From: Propionibacteriaceae bacterium
Lineage (GTDB): Bacteria > Actinomycetota > Actinomycetes > Propionibacteriales > Propionibacteriaceae
Direction of reading: 5' to 3'
Assembly (NCBI GenBank): GCA_031262485.1
Contig: JAISHO010000046.1
Coordinates: 1 to 39,578 of the forward strand
DNA: 39,578 nt
Below are positions 15,844 to 24,959 of this stretch, in pieces. How positions within the stretch are numbered: position 1 is the first letter of the stretch; the number at the start of each line of letters is the position of its first letter. The position numbers and the translations under genes were made by a program. The notes beneath the pieces were generated by a model, which saw nothing but the letters and a program-made list of their open reading frames with translations, did not search any database and was not told the origin of the DNA.

Positions 15844-15849
15844 TAGTGT
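15844..15849 (+). promoter_or_regulatory. Putative -10 box (TAGTGT) of the phosphoketolase gene, leaderless
   Basis: TAGTGT fits TANNNT and is followed by exactly six bases (gttcac) and then the ATG. No ribosome-binding site is present, so the transcript probably starts at the ATG. Confidence 0.5.
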
Positions 15850-15855
15850 GTTCAC

Positions 15856-18771
15856 ATGAGCGAAAATGATGCCACAGTTGCCGTGCCACACGTCGCCATC
15901 CCCAAACTGACGAAGTCAGAGTTGGAGAAGATCGATGCCTGGTGGCGCGCCTGCAACTACTTGACCATTGGTCAAATTTACCTGCAAGAAAATCCACTCC
16001 TGCGCCGTGCCCTCACCCCTGAGGACATCAAACCGCGTCTCCTCGGCCACTGGGGCACCTCGGCTGGATTGGGCTTCATCTATTCCCACCTCAACCGACT
16101 CATCCGTGAGACGGGGCAGGACTGCCTCTACATCGCGGGCCCGGGCCACGGCGGTCCCGCCCTCGTGGCGGCCTCCTATCTCGAGGGGTATTACACCGAT
16201 GTCTTCCCGCGCATCACGCAGGATGACGACGGCATGCGCGCCCTCTTCCGTCAATTCTCGGCCCCCGGCGGCATCCCCTCCCACGCCTCCGTCACCACAC
16301 CGGGGTCGATCCACGAGGGCGGCGAGCTGGGTTATGCCTTGTCGCATGCTTTCGGCGCGGCCTTCGACAACCCCGACCTGTTGGTCGTCGCCGTCGTCGG
16401 CGACGGCGAGGCCGAGACCGGACCGCTCGAGGGCGGCTGGAAGGGGATCTCCTTCATCAACCCCCGTCGCGACGGCGCCGTGTTGCCCGTTCTCCACCTC
16501 AACGGGGCGAAGATCGCCGGGCCGACGGTGCTGGCGCGCAAGGATCCCGAAGACGTCCAGGCCATCTTCGAAGGCCACGGCTACGAGGTGCTGTGGGTCG
16601 ACGGCGACGATCTGCCGTGGATGCACGAACGCTTCGCCAACACCCTGGCCTACGCCTGGGAGCGCATCCAAGAGATCCAAGAGGAGGCTCGCTCCACCGA
16701 GTCCTTCGAGGGTCCGATGCCGCGGTGGCCGATGATCATCCTGCGCTCCCCCAAGGGCTGGACGGGCCCCAAGCTCGTCGACGGCGAAGTCGTCGAGGGC
16801 ACGTGGCGGGCTCACCAGGTGCCGCTGTCCGGCGTCAAGGAGAACCCCGACCACCTCGCCATCCTCGACACGTGGATGCGTTCCTACCGGATCGACGAGT
16901 TGTTCAACCACGACGGCTCCCCGACTGAGTTGGTCCGCTCGAACAACCCCGACGGCGATCTGCGCATGTCGGCCAGCCCCTTCGCCAACGGCGGACGTCT
17001 CACCAAGGACCTCGATCTGCCCGATTACAAGGACTTCGGCGTCGAGGTGACGCCTGAGACGCGGGCCACCGAACGGATCGAGTCGACCGGCCAGTTGGGC
17101 AAGTACCTGGCGGAGATCTACCGGCGCAACCCGAACAACTTCCGTCTTTTCTGCCCGGACGAGACGAACTCGAACCGGCTCGGCGCCGTCTTCGAGGTCT
17201 CCGACCGCACCTTCATGGAGCCGACCAACGCCATCGACGTCAAGATCGGCGCCGAGGGACGGGTCATGGAGGTGTTGAGCGAGCACAACTGCCACGGTTG
17301 GTTGGATGGCTACACCTTGACCGGCCGCCACGGCATGTTCGCCACCTACGAGGCTTTCGCCATGGTGTCGGCCTCCATGACGATGCAGCAGGCCAAGTGG
17401 CTCGAGGAGATGGACCACCTCGAGTGGCGCGCCAAGGTGCCCTCGACGAACATCCTTCTGTCGTCGACCTGCTGGCGCAACGACCACAATGGGTTCTCCC
17501 ATCAGTCGCCGATGCTGCTCCAGGTCGTCCTCAACATGCGCGGCGACGTCGCCCGGATCTACCTGCCGCCGGACGCCAACAGCCTCGTCGAGGTGGCCGA
17601 CCACTGCTTCCGCTCGCGTGACTACATCAACCTCATCGTCCAAGACAAGCAACCACAACCGCAGTGGATGACGATGGACGAGGCGGTCGAGCACTGCACC
17701 CGCGGCTACGGCATCTGGGAATGGGCCGGCACCGAGGGCCTCGGCAGCGAGAAGCCCGACATCGTCATCGCCTGCGCTGGCGACGTCGTCACGATGGAGG
17801 CGGTGGCCGCCGCCGAGTTGCTCAAGAAGCGCTTGCCGGAGCTGAAGATCCGCTTCGTCAACGTCGTCGACCTCATGACGATGTACCGCCCGAAGGACCA
17901 CCCCCACGGCATGAGCGCGAAGGCCTTCAGCGACATCTTCACCGACGACGTCGATGTCATCTTCGCCTTCCACGGCTTCCCCGGGGCGATCCACCAGCTC
18001 GTCCACGGCCGGCCCGACGCCGACCGCTTCCGGGCTCGTGGATTCATCGAGGAGGGCACGACGACGACGCCGTTCGACATGGTCGTGCGCAACAAGGTGG
18101 ACCGCTACCACCTCGTCATGGACGCCATCAACAACGCGCGTGTCAAGCCACAAGGCAGCCACGAGCTTTATCAGTACTGCGAGCAGATGCTGGCCAAGCA
18201 CGCCGACTGGATCGTCGAGTACCTCGAGGACATGCCCGAGGTGCGCGATTGGCAGTTGGGCCGCGACATCACCGAGGACACCGCCTCCCCCACCGCCACC
18301 GGTGTGGGTTCGGCCGCCACGCCTCAAGCCATGGTGACGTCGCCGGCCTCCCCGGCCGCGTCCGTCGCCCCGGCTGCCACCCCCGTCGTCGAGGAGAAGC
18401 CGGCCAAGCCGGAGCGCGACATCTTCTCCGAGCCGCCGCGGGGACGTCCGCGCCGCACCGCCACGGCCGCCGCCGAGCCGCCGGCTCCCCGCCGCAGCGG
18501 GCGTCAGCGTCGCCGGGGTCGTTCCGGCAGCGAGTACGGGCGCCTCAAGCAGGTCGTGCGCGATTCCATCATGGAGATCGTCGCCAGCGGCCAGGGCGAG
18601 TTCACGACCGCTCAGATCATCACCGGAGCCCGCGAGGACGTGCCGGATATGACGGCCAACCAGGTCGCCGTCGCGATCCGGGCCATCATGGGCGAGAGCC
18701 CGGCGCCGATCGAGCGGGTCGCCACCGGGCTGTACCGCTCCACCGGGCTGACCGGGCCAGACGAGGCCTGA
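15856..18771 (+). CDS. xfp: Xylulose-5-phosphate/fructose-6-phosphate phosphoketolase with a C-terminal AT-hook and winged-helix-like tail
   Basis: 971 residues; ordinary Xfp enzymes have ~790-825. The core (~1-805) splits xylulose 5-P or fructose 6-P with phosphate into acetyl phosphate plus a sugar phosphate, using thiamine diphosphate. Its marks are LGHWGTSAGLGFIYSHLNR, GPGHGGPALVA, the ThDP motif GDGEAETG (182-189) followed by LNGAKI, PDETNSNRL, SHQSPML and the late DVIFAFHGFPGAIHQL. After VRDWQLG (~796) the frame continues without a break: a Pro/Ala/Thr linker (~806-855), PPRGRPRR at 860-867 (AT-hook core RGRP), a basic stretch (RRSGRQRRRGRSG) and a ~70-residue helix-rich domain (896-965) with FTTAQI, NQVAVAIRAIM and a final VATGLYRS hairpin, resembling a winged helix. 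The tail is in frame and has normal codon use. Its DNA-binding role is inference. Confidence 0.93.
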   Translation: MSENDATVAVPHVAIPKLTKSELEKIDAWWRACNYLTIGQIYLQENPLLRRALTPEDIKPRLLGHWGTSAGLGFIYSHLNRLIRETGQDCLYIAGPGHGGPALVAASYLEGYYTDVFPRITQDDDGMRALFRQFSAPGGIPSHASVTTPGSIHEGGELGYALSHAFGAAFDNPDLLVVAVVGDGEAETGPLEGGWKGISFINPRRDGAVLPVLHLNGAKIAGPTVLARKDPEDVQAIFEGHGYEVLWVDGDDLPWMHERFANTLAYAWERIQEIQEEARSTESFEGPMPRWPMIILRSPKGWTGPKLVDGEVVEGTWRAHQVPLSGVKENPDHLAILDTWMRSYRIDELFNHDGSPTELVRSNNPDGDLRMSASPFANGGRLTKDLDLPDYKDFGVEVTPETRATERIESTGQLGKYLAEIYRRNPNNFRLFCPDETNSNRLGAVFEVSDRTFMEPTNAIDVKIGAEGRVMEVLSEHNCHGWLDGYTLTGRHGMFATYEAFAMVSASMTMQQAKWLEEMDHLEWRAKVPSTNILLSSTCWRNDHNGFSHQSPMLLQVVLNMRGDVARIYLPPDANSLVEVADHCFRSRDYINLIVQDKQPQPQWMTMDEAVEHCTRGYGIWEWAGTEGLGSEKPDIVIACAGDVVTMEAVAAAELLKKRLPELKIRFVNVVDLMTMYRPKDHPHGMSAKAFSDIFTDDVDVIFAFHGFPGAIHQLVHGRPDADRFRARGFIEEGTTTTPFDMVVRNKVDRYHLVMDAINNARVKPQGSHELYQYCEQMLAKHADWIVEYLEDMPEVRDWQLGRDITEDTASPTATGVGSAATPQAMVTSPASPAASVAPAATPVVEEKPAKPERDIFSEPPRGRPRRTATAAAEPPAPRRSGRQRRRGRSGSEYGRLKQVVRDSIMEIVASGQGEFTTAQIITGAREDVPDMTANQVAVAIRAIMGESPAPIERVATGLYRSTGLTGPDEA

Positions 18772-19125
18772 CCGCCTGATCACAACATGCCGAGGGGCTG
18801 GGCACGAAGCGATTCGTGCCCAGCCCCTCGTGTGTCATCAGCCGTGCTGGACAGCTGGTGACGATCACTGCGGCCGGAACAGCCTCCCGGATTTGATCAT
18901 TCCGGCCTCGGCCCTTGATCCCAAGGCCTGGCGTCACGCGCGCGAGCGCGCCGTCGCCGTCAGTGATGAGTTGTGCGATGTCAATGGCTGGTGGCCGTGG
19001 GCCGACCCGGCGTCCCGGTCTGTCCGATCCTTGGGTTGACGGGGATCGTCCGGGGCCGGCCTCACGACCGATGTGGCGTCGCGGTCAAGCGGTGAGCTGG
19101 ATCCGCGGGCCTTGAGGCTAATCGC
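18772..19125. other. Intergenic region between phosphoketolase and SGNH hydrolase (354 bases)
   Basis: The first part is the phosphoketolase terminator. The rest (18831-19125) has coding-like base composition and short open frames on both strands, but none shows a ribosome-binding site or a recognisable product. The two flanking genes converge here. Confidence 0.4.
18791..18830 (+). terminator. Strong terminator of the phosphoketolase gene
   Basis: A perfect 18-base stem (CGAGGGGCTGGGCACGAA and its complement) around a GCGA loop, followed by TGTGTC. It starts 20 bases after the stop codon. Confidence 0.85.
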
Positions 19126-20445
19126 TCAGCTGCGCAGCGTCGCGGCGACCGAGTTGGCATAAGCCTGGTTGCCGGCGGCGTTCGGGTGCAGAGCGGAACC
19201 GCTGAGGAGGGAGGCGAGCCCCGTCCCCGTGAAATAGGTGTCGGCAGCGCACATGTCGTGACCCGGGCCGAAGTCGACCGTGATGAACTGCAGGCGGGCG
19301 TCGTCGACGATGTCGACCGAAGCGGCGATGGCGTTGTTGAGCAGCGACGTCATCTCGCGGATCTGCGGGGCGACGGCCGGGAACATGCCGCACATCTGGG
19401 TGCCCTCGGCGGGCGCCATCGACGGATAGGCGACGATGTAGACCTGCGCGTTCGGAGCGGCGTTGAGGACCTGCTGGTAGGTCTGGACCAACTCCGTCTG
19501 CAGCGCGGGAATGCGGGTGCGAACCGTCTGAACGGCGGCGTTGCAGTCGCCGAAGGCGCACTGGGCGGCCAGCTCGGCGAAGCCGAGGTCGTTGCCGCCG
19601 ATCGACAGCGTGACGATGTCAGGGTTGTAGATCTTCGCGGTGCCGTTGTAACCGACGAAACCGTTGAGCTGAGCTTCGAAGGTCTTGCCGTCTTGCGGCT
19701 GCGTGAAGTGCTCGGCGCGAGCGCCGGAGCAAGCGCGGAAGTCGACGAGCTCGGCGCCCAGCTGGTCAGCCAGAAGCACCGGCCAGGAGAGGTCGTTGCG
19801 CTGGCAGGGACGCGAGATCGTCGTGATGCCCGACTCGGTCGTGTTGATGGTGACGTTCTCGAACTGGCCGGCGAAGGTCGGGTCGGCGGCCTGGTCGGCC
19901 TCCCACCAATAGCCCGAGTGCGAACCGAGCGAGATGGCGACACCGGCGCCGGACGAGTACGAGTCGCCGAGGGCGACCATGGTGAGGCCCTGGGCCGGTT
20001 GCGGTTGCGGCTGCGGGGCCTGCGTCGTCGGAGCCTGAGTCGGCTGCGTCGTCGTCGGGGCCGGCGTCGGCGTGGCGGTGGTCGGCGCCTGCGTCGGCTG
20101 GGCCGTCGTCGGAGCCTGCGTCGGCACAGTGGCCGTCGGCAGCGCCGGGGCCGGCGTCGTCGGCGCGGCGGTGGTCGGAGCCGTCGTGGGCTTCGCGGTC
20201 GTCGGGGCCGTGGTCGGCTTCACCGTCGTCGGAGCCGCCGTGGGCTGCGTCGTCGTCGGTTGGGCCGGTTGGGCCGGCTGCCGGTTCCACAAGCTGAGCC
20301 CGCCGAAAATGACGGACAGCGTCATCATGATGGTCGTCATGATCATGGCGACTTGGGCCATGATGCCAAACTGGACGGCGCCCCTGGCCCTCATCCGCGG
20401 GGCCTGAGGCCCCGAATGTTTACTCCTTGTTTTTGAAAAATCCAT
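19126..20445 (-). CDS. Membrane-anchored SGNH/GDSL hydrolase with a Thr/Pro/Gln-repeat stalk
   Basis: 439 residues. After a short basic tail (~25 residues) comes one hydrophobic segment (AQVAMIMTTIMMTLSVIFGG), a signal anchor placing the rest outside. Residues ~55-150 are a low-complexity stalk of TAPTT/TQAPTT-type repeats. The SGNH domain follows: block I GDSYSSG (~160) with the nucleophilic Ser, Gly-Asn block SIGGNDLGF (~282-290) and block V ALHPNAAGNQ (~419) with the catalytic His. Such enzymes are lipases or esterases, often acting on acylated wall polymers; the substrate is unknown. The GACSG-like FRACSGARAEHF and paired Cys resemble secreted actinobacterial esterases. GGGAGG lies 5 bases before ATG 20445. 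Confidence 0.88.
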   Translation of the reverse strand: MDFSKTRSKHSGPQAPRMRARGAVQFGIMAQVAMIMTTIMMTLSVIFGGLSLWNRQPAQPAQPTTTQPTAAPTTVKPTTAPTTAKPTTAPTTAAPTTPAPALPTATVPTQAPTTAQPTQAPTTATPTPAPTTTQPTQAPTTQAPQPQPQPAQGLTMVALGDSYSSGAGVAISLGSHSGYWWEADQAADPTFAGQFENVTINTTESGITTISRPCQRNDLSWPVLLADQLGAELVDFRACSGARAEHFTQPQDGKTFEAQLNGFVGYNGTAKIYNPDIVTLSIGGNDLGFAELAAQCAFGDCNAAVQTVRTRIPALQTELVQTYQQVLNAAPNAQVYIVAYPSMAPAEGTQMCGMFPAVAPQIREMTSLLNNAIAASVDIVDDARLQFITVDFGPGHDMCAADTYFTGTGLASLLSGSALHPNAAGNQAYANSVAATLRS

Positions 20446-20598
20446 AGATCCCTCCCGATTGAATTCAGTCTTCCCCCAGCGTCATGACAGAGCACGCGCC
20501 CTCCCAAGTTATCACACATCAGTGATCTCCTCTACATACTGTAGAGAAACTCGGAGTCGAAAGAACCTTGATCGAGCGAGAGCGGGGGATAAAACAAG

Positions 20599-20628
20599 GG
20601 TGGGTTGGCCCCGAAAGGCCAACCCACC
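20599..20628 (-). terminator. Terminator of the peptide-binding lipoprotein gene
   Basis: GGTGGGTTGGCC-ccgaaa-GGCCAACCCACC is a perfect 12-base stem followed on the minus strand by CCTTGTTTTATC. Confidence 0.85.
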
Positions 20629-20702
20629 ACAGGTCTCGCATCCGGTGGCGATCACACCACCGTGATGGTTCTCTTCAGTTGTCTAGTGTTGCGATCCGAG
20701 GA

Positions 20703-22436
20703 TCAGCTCTCGACGTAACCCACAGCCGTCCAGTCGTACGGGTTGCGGGCGAGGCCCCACGAGCCGACGTTGGCCAAGCCCTCGGTGACGCCGGCGAGCG
20801 CCGGGCGCTGGTAGAGCGGCAAGGTGTGGACGGATTCCCAAATCGTCAGCGCGGCGTCCTGGCCAAGCTTGAGGCGAGCGGCCTCGTCCATCTCGGAGTC
20901 GAGCTGCGGCAGGAGCGCGTCGAGCGTCGGGTTGTCGAGCCGGGCGTAGTTCGAGTCGGAGCCGGCGCCGTAGATCTGGCCGACATTGCGCAACGGCCAC
21001 GCGGTGCCGATCCAGGCGAAGGCGATGATGTCGAAGTCGCCGTCGTCGAGGATGCTCGGCCACTGGGTCTGCGTGTCGACCGACTGGATGACGACGTTGA
21101 CGCCGATCTCCTTGAGCTGGTTCTGAGCCAGGAGGGCCTCGTTCTCCGAGGTCGCGACGTCGGTCAACATGGCGAAGCGGACGTCGAGCTGCTGGCCGTC
21201 CTTCTCACGGAAGCCGGTCGCCTCGTTGAGCGTCCAACCCAGCTCGTCGAGCTTGGCCTTGGCGCCCTCGGGATCGTAGTCGATGCCGGTTTCGGCGCCG
21301 AGGTCGACGTATCCCTCTTGGTTCTCCATGAAGATGTTGTTGTTAAGCGGCGTCGGGTCGACCGGCAGGCCGGCCAGGTCGGATTCGGCGATCTTCGTGC
21401 GGTCGAGGCCCATGACGAGGGCCTGGCGCAGGTTGACATCGCTGAGGATCGGAGCCTGGGAGTTGAAGGTGAAGTGACGGTAGTTCGGGCCGAGCGACTG
21501 ACGGATGACGGCGTCCGAACGGGCGGAGGCTTGCGTGTAGGCGTCGACGTCGGAGGCGATGTCGATGTAGTCGATCTCACCGTTGGCGAAAGCGGTCGCG
21601 GTCTGGGCCGACGAGACCATCTTGAAGGTGATCTTCTCCAGGCGCGGAGCTTGGCCCCACCACGTCTCGGTGTTCGGCACCATGACGAGTTCGCCGGAGG
21701 TCTTGTCGAAGCTTTGGATGATGAAGGGGCCGGAGAACCAGTCATTGTTGAAATCGGCCCAGCCGTCGTTGAAGGTGGCCGGATCGGCGACGCTCTCGGC
21801 GCGCATCGGGCCACCAGTGAAGAGGGCCTGCCAATCGGGGTAGGTGCTCTCGAAGGTGACGACGACGTCCTGCGGAGTCTCGCCGGCCTCAACCGAGGTG
21901 ATCGACTTCCAGCCGTCCGTCGAGGCGACGGAGAATTCGGTGTTGGAGCCGTTCATCGCCTTCCACGTGGCGATCCAGTCGTCGGCGTCGATCTGCTGGC
22001 CGTCGTTCCAGACGGCCTTCTCATTGATCTTGAGATTGACGACGAGCTTCCCGTCGACGACCTCGTCGGTGATCTCGTCGATGTAATCGGGGTTCTCCGT
22101 CAACGCGCCGGCGCCGTCCATGAAGTACCAGGGGCCCATGACGGGGCTGAGGGCGAAGCTGATCTCGGCGTCGTTGCCCGCGGCGGTGTTGAGGTTGAAG
22201 GTGTCGAGTTCGGAGCCGTAGGAGGCGGTGAACTCGCCGCCTTCGGGGACGTCCTCGTAGGCGACGGGGTTGACATCCCAGCCTTCGGCGATGACGGCGT
22301 TGTTCGAGCCGCTACCGGTGTCGGTCGACGAGCCCGTCGTCGCGGCGTCACCGCCCTCATCGGAGGGGCCGCCACACGCGGCCATGGTCATGACGAGAGC
22401 TCCTGAAACGAGCGGAAGCAATAGCTTCTTCTTCAC
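20703..22436 (-). CDS. Peptide/oligopeptide ABC importer substrate-binding lipoprotein (family 5)
   Basis: 577 residues. GTG 22436 is preceded by AAGGAGA at 8 bases. The signal KKKLLLPLVSGALVMTMAAC ends in a MAAC lipobox. A Gly/Ser/Thr linker leads to a DppA/OppA-type two-lobed binding protein: FALSPVMGPWYFMDGAG, VNLKINEKAVWNDGQQIDAD (the 'W.DG..i.A.D' motif), DLRQALVMGLDRTKIA-like VNLRQALVMGLDRTKI, and LWESVHTLPLYQRP near the end. It delivers peptides or similar ligands to the permease encoded just upstream. A 306-base gap with a palindrome separates it from the ATPase gene, so it is probably also made from its own promoter, a common way to over-produce the binding protein. Confidence 0.92.
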   Translation of the reverse strand: MKKKLLLPLVSGALVMTMAACGGPSDEGGDAATTGSSTDTGSGSNNAVIAEGWDVNPVAYEDVPEGGEFTASYGSELDTFNLNTAAGNDAEISFALSPVMGPWYFMDGAGALTENPDYIDEITDEVVDGKLVVNLKINEKAVWNDGQQIDADDWIATWKAMNGSNTEFSVASTDGWKSITSVEAGETPQDVVVTFESTYPDWQALFTGGPMRAESVADPATFNDGWADFNNDWFSGPFIIQSFDKTSGELVMVPNTETWWGQAPRLEKITFKMVSSAQTATAFANGEIDYIDIASDVDAYTQASARSDAVIRQSLGPNYRHFTFNSQAPILSDVNLRQALVMGLDRTKIAESDLAGLPVDPTPLNNNIFMENQEGYVDLGAETGIDYDPEGAKAKLDELGWTLNEATGFREKDGQQLDVRFAMLTDVATSENEALLAQNQLKEIGVNVVIQSVDTQTQWPSILDDGDFDIIAFAWIGTAWPLRNVGQIYGAGSDSNYARLDNPTLDALLPQLDSEMDEAARLKLGQDAALTIWESVHTLPLYQRPALAGVTEGLANVGSWGLARNPYDWTAVGYVES

Positions 22437-22742
22437 AGTGCTGTCTCCTTTCTTTGTGCACGACCAGAGCCACCTCATCGTTGGGAGCGCGGCATCAGCC
22501 GTTCGGATCGGAGACCCCGAGAGGATCAAGGGGTCTTACTCATTCTGGTCCAATGGTTATTTCACCGGAAAGATCTCCGTCGGGCCACATACGACCCTGT
22601 TCCACGTGGAACTGAAACCTAATCGTTACATATCTCCGCATCTCGGAATGTCGTTGAACTCCACCAATCGTGGAAGAAAAACAACCGTCACCGCCCGTCC
22701 TGTTCGCCCGGAACCCCGGCCCTCCGCCGCGAACCAGTGTGC
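22437..22742. other. Leader region between transporter ATPase and binding-protein genes (306 bases)
   Basis: It holds the binding-protein ribosome-binding site and the GTTCCACGTGGAAC palindrome, and probably a separate promoter. No additional gene is visible. Confidence 0.45.
22599..22612. promoter_or_regulatory. Candidate operator (GTTCCACGTGGAAC)
   Basis: A perfect 14-base palindrome ~165 bases before the binding-protein start. A second site with the same half-sites, TCCAC-caatc-GTGGA, lies about 50 bases further (around 22659-22673). Both could bind one regulator of the binding-protein gene. Confidence 0.45.
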
Positions 22743-24959
22743 TCAGAGGACCTCGACGACCCGGGCGTAGTGGCACGCGACCCGATGGTCGTCGCCGCCG
22801 CCCGACCGCATGGCCGGCTGCTCGTCGACACACCGCTTCTGCTCGTCCGTCGTCAACGTCGTGAAGAGGGGGCAACGAGTGCGGAACTTGCAGCCCGAAG
22901 GCGGATTGGCCGGATTCGGCAGATCGCCTTGGAGGACGACGCGGTTGCGGGCCCGCTCGACGGCCGGATCGGGGATCGGGATGGCCGAGATGAGCGCCTG
23001 GGTGTACGGATGCTGGGGGCGCTCGTAAACCTCGGTGACGTCGCCGATCTCGACGATCTGGCCCAAATACATGACGGCGACGCGGTCGGCGATGTGCCGG
23101 ATGACGGCGAGGTCGTGGGCGACGAGGAGATAGGAGAGGCCGAATTTCCCTTGGAGTTCCTGGAGGAGGTTGATGACGCCGGCCTGGATCGAGACGTCGA
23201 GGGCGGAGACCGGCTCGTCGAGGACGAGGACCTTCGGCCCGAGGGCGAGGGCGCGGGCGATGCCGATACGCTGGCGCTGCCCGCCGGAGAAATGCTGCGG
23301 GTAGCGGTTGGCGTGGCTCTCGTCGAGGCCGACGAGCTTGAGCAACTCCATGACGCGCCGCTCGATCTTCTCTTTCCCGTAGCCGAAGACCTCCATCGGC
23401 TCGGCGATGATGTCGAAGACGGGCAGGCGCGGGTCGACCGCCGCCATCGGATCCTGGAAGACGACCTGGATGTGCTGGCGCAGTTCCTTGCGCTCCTTCT
23501 TCGTCAACGTGGCGGTGTCGTGGCCGAGGACGGAGATCGAGCCGGCTTGCGGTTTGACGAGGTCGAGCACCTGGAGCAGCGTCGTCGACTTGCCGGAGCC
23601 GGATTCACCGACGAGCCCCAAGGTCTCGCCTTCGCGGATGTCGAGGTCGATCTTGTCGACGGCGTGGACCTCGCCGACGTGGCGACGGTAGAGGGCGCCC
23701 TTGAGGAGGGGGAAAGTCTTCTCCAGTTGCGTGATCTCAAGGGCGGCGTCGCGTTCGAGACGCGGGGTGGCGGAGTATTCCGGGATCGGCAGATCGGGCA
23801 CCTCGAAGATGTCGGCGTGGCCCCAGCCGTGCTCGACGATCTCGGCCACACGGTGGCAGGCTGCCCGGTGCGGGATCGCCCGGGTGGTGGTGGGTCGGTC
23901 GCCGGAGTTGGTGACCGGCGCCCCGGCCGGTGCGGGGGCGGGTGCGTTGGCGGCGCCGTTCGTCTCGGACGCTTCGACCTCGGCACGGGAATACCCGTGG
24001 TCGGGCGCGGCCATCGGCTTGATCGGGCGCGCCGGGACGTCTTGGAGCTGGGGCTCCGTCGTGTGGCAGATCGGCAGGGCGATCGGGCAGCGGGCGGCGA
24101 AGGGGCAGCCCGGCGGCAAGGCGTTCATCTGCGGCGGGTTGCCTTCGAGGACGGGCAACGCGTCGGTCGAATCCTGGTCGAGGCGGGGCACGGTGCCGAG
24201 CAAACCGATCGTGTACGGCATGGCGGCGTGGGAGAAGATCTCGTCGACCGTCCCTTGCTCGACGGCCCGCCCGGCGTACATGACGGTGACGAAGTCGCAC
24301 GAGCCGGCCACGACGCCGAGGTCGTGGGTGATGAGGATCATGGCGGCGCCGGTGTCGTGCTGGGCTTGGGCGAGCAAGTCCATGACCTGGGCTTGGATCG
24401 TCACGTCGAGGGCTGTCGTCGGCTCGTCGGCGATGATGAGGTCGGGCTGGTTGGCCATCGCCATGGCGATCATGACGCGCTGGCGCATGCCGCCGGAGAA
24501 TTCGAAGGGGTAGGCCTTGGCCCGCTCGGCCGCGTCAGGGATGCCGACGTCGTCGAGGAGGGCGACGGCGCGATCCCACGCCTCCCGCTTAGAGACCTTG
24601 TTGTGGATGAGGATCGTCTCGGCGATCTGCTGGCCGACCCCGTAGACGGGCGTGAGCGCGGAGAGGGGATCTTGGAAGACCATGGCGATGCGCTTGCCGC
24701 GGATCTTCGACATCTCGGCGTCGGTCTTGCCGATCAACTCCTCATCCTCGAGGGTGACGGAGCCGCGCACCCGGGCCGAGGGGGCGTGCAGGCCCATGAC
24801 GGCCAGGCTCGTCACCGATTTGCCGGAGCCGGACTCGCCGACCAGCCCCATCGTCTCGCCCTTGCGCAACCCGAAGCTGAGCCCCCGGACGGCGCGGACG
24901 GGGCCGTCTTCGCTGGGGAAGGTGACGGAGAGGTTCCGCACGTTCAAGACATCGCTCAT
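22743..24959 (-). CDS. Peptide ABC importer, fused double ATP-binding protein (DppD-DppF type)
   Basis: 738 residues carrying two complete ABC ATPases that are usually separate proteins. Domain 1: Walker A GESGSGKS (41-48), signature FSGGMRQRV (~152), Walker B LIIADEP, and an oligopeptide C-terminal cysteine motif [14 protein letters not shown] Pro/Ala-rich linker (PAPAPAGAP) follows. Domain 2: Walker A GESGSGKS (~450), signature FSGGQRQRI (~555), Walker B VLVLDEP, and a second motif [14 protein letters not shown]. The Cys-rich ends suggest Fe-S or metal sites, known in Opp/Dpp ATPases. ATG 24959 overlaps the stop of the permease gene by 4 bases, indicating translational coupling. Confidence 0.93.
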   Translation of the reverse strand: MSDVLNVRNLSVTFPSEDGPVRAVRGLSFGLRKGETMGLVGESGSGKSVTSLAVMGLHAPSARVRGSVTLEDEELIGKTDAEMSKIRGKRIAMVFQDPLSALTPVYGVGQQIAETILIHNKVSKREAWDRAVALLDDVGIPDAAERAKAYPFEFSGGMRQRVMIAMAMANQPDLIIADEPTTALDVTIQAQVMDLLAQAQHDTGAAMILITHDLGVVAGSCDFVTVMYAGRAVEQGTVDEIFSHAAMPYTIGLLGTVPRLDQDSTDALPVLEGNPPQMNALPPGCPFAARCPIALPICHTTEPQLQDVPARPIKPMAAPDHGYSRAEVEASETNGAANAPAPAPAGAPVTNSGDRPTTTRAIPHRAACHRVAEIVEHGWGHADIFEVPDLPIPEYSATPRLERDAALEITQLEKTFPLLKGALYRRHVGEVHAVDKIDLDIREGETLGLVGESGSGKSTTLLQVLDLVKPQAGSISVLGHDTATLTKKERKELRQHIQVVFQDPMAAVDPRLPVFDIIAEPMEVFGYGKEKIERRVMELLKLVGLDESHANRYPQHFSGGQRQRIGIARALALGPKVLVLDEPVSALDVSIQAGVINLLQELQGKFGLSYLLVAHDLAVIRHIADRVAVMYLGQIVEIGDVTEVYERPQHPYTQALISAIPIPDPAVERARNRVVLQGDLPNPANPPSGCKFRTRCPLFTTLTTDEQKRCVDEQPAMRSGGGDDHRVACHYARVVEVL

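Noticed and set aside
18271-18771. Possibility that the phosphoketolase tail is a frameshift read-through of a neighbouring gene
   Set aside because: The frame is continuous from the core, the codon use is unchanged, the end domain looks folded, and a strong terminator follows only 20 bases after the stop.
15916-18783. A 955-codon open frame on the minus strand opposite the phosphoketolase gene
   Set aside because: Same codon-bias artefact. The plus-strand product is a clear Xfp and the antisense product has no recognisable feature.
18830-19039. A 69-codon plus-strand frame after the phosphoketolase terminator
   Set aside because: No ribosome-binding site, no recognisable product, and it begins inside the 3' flank of a strong terminator.
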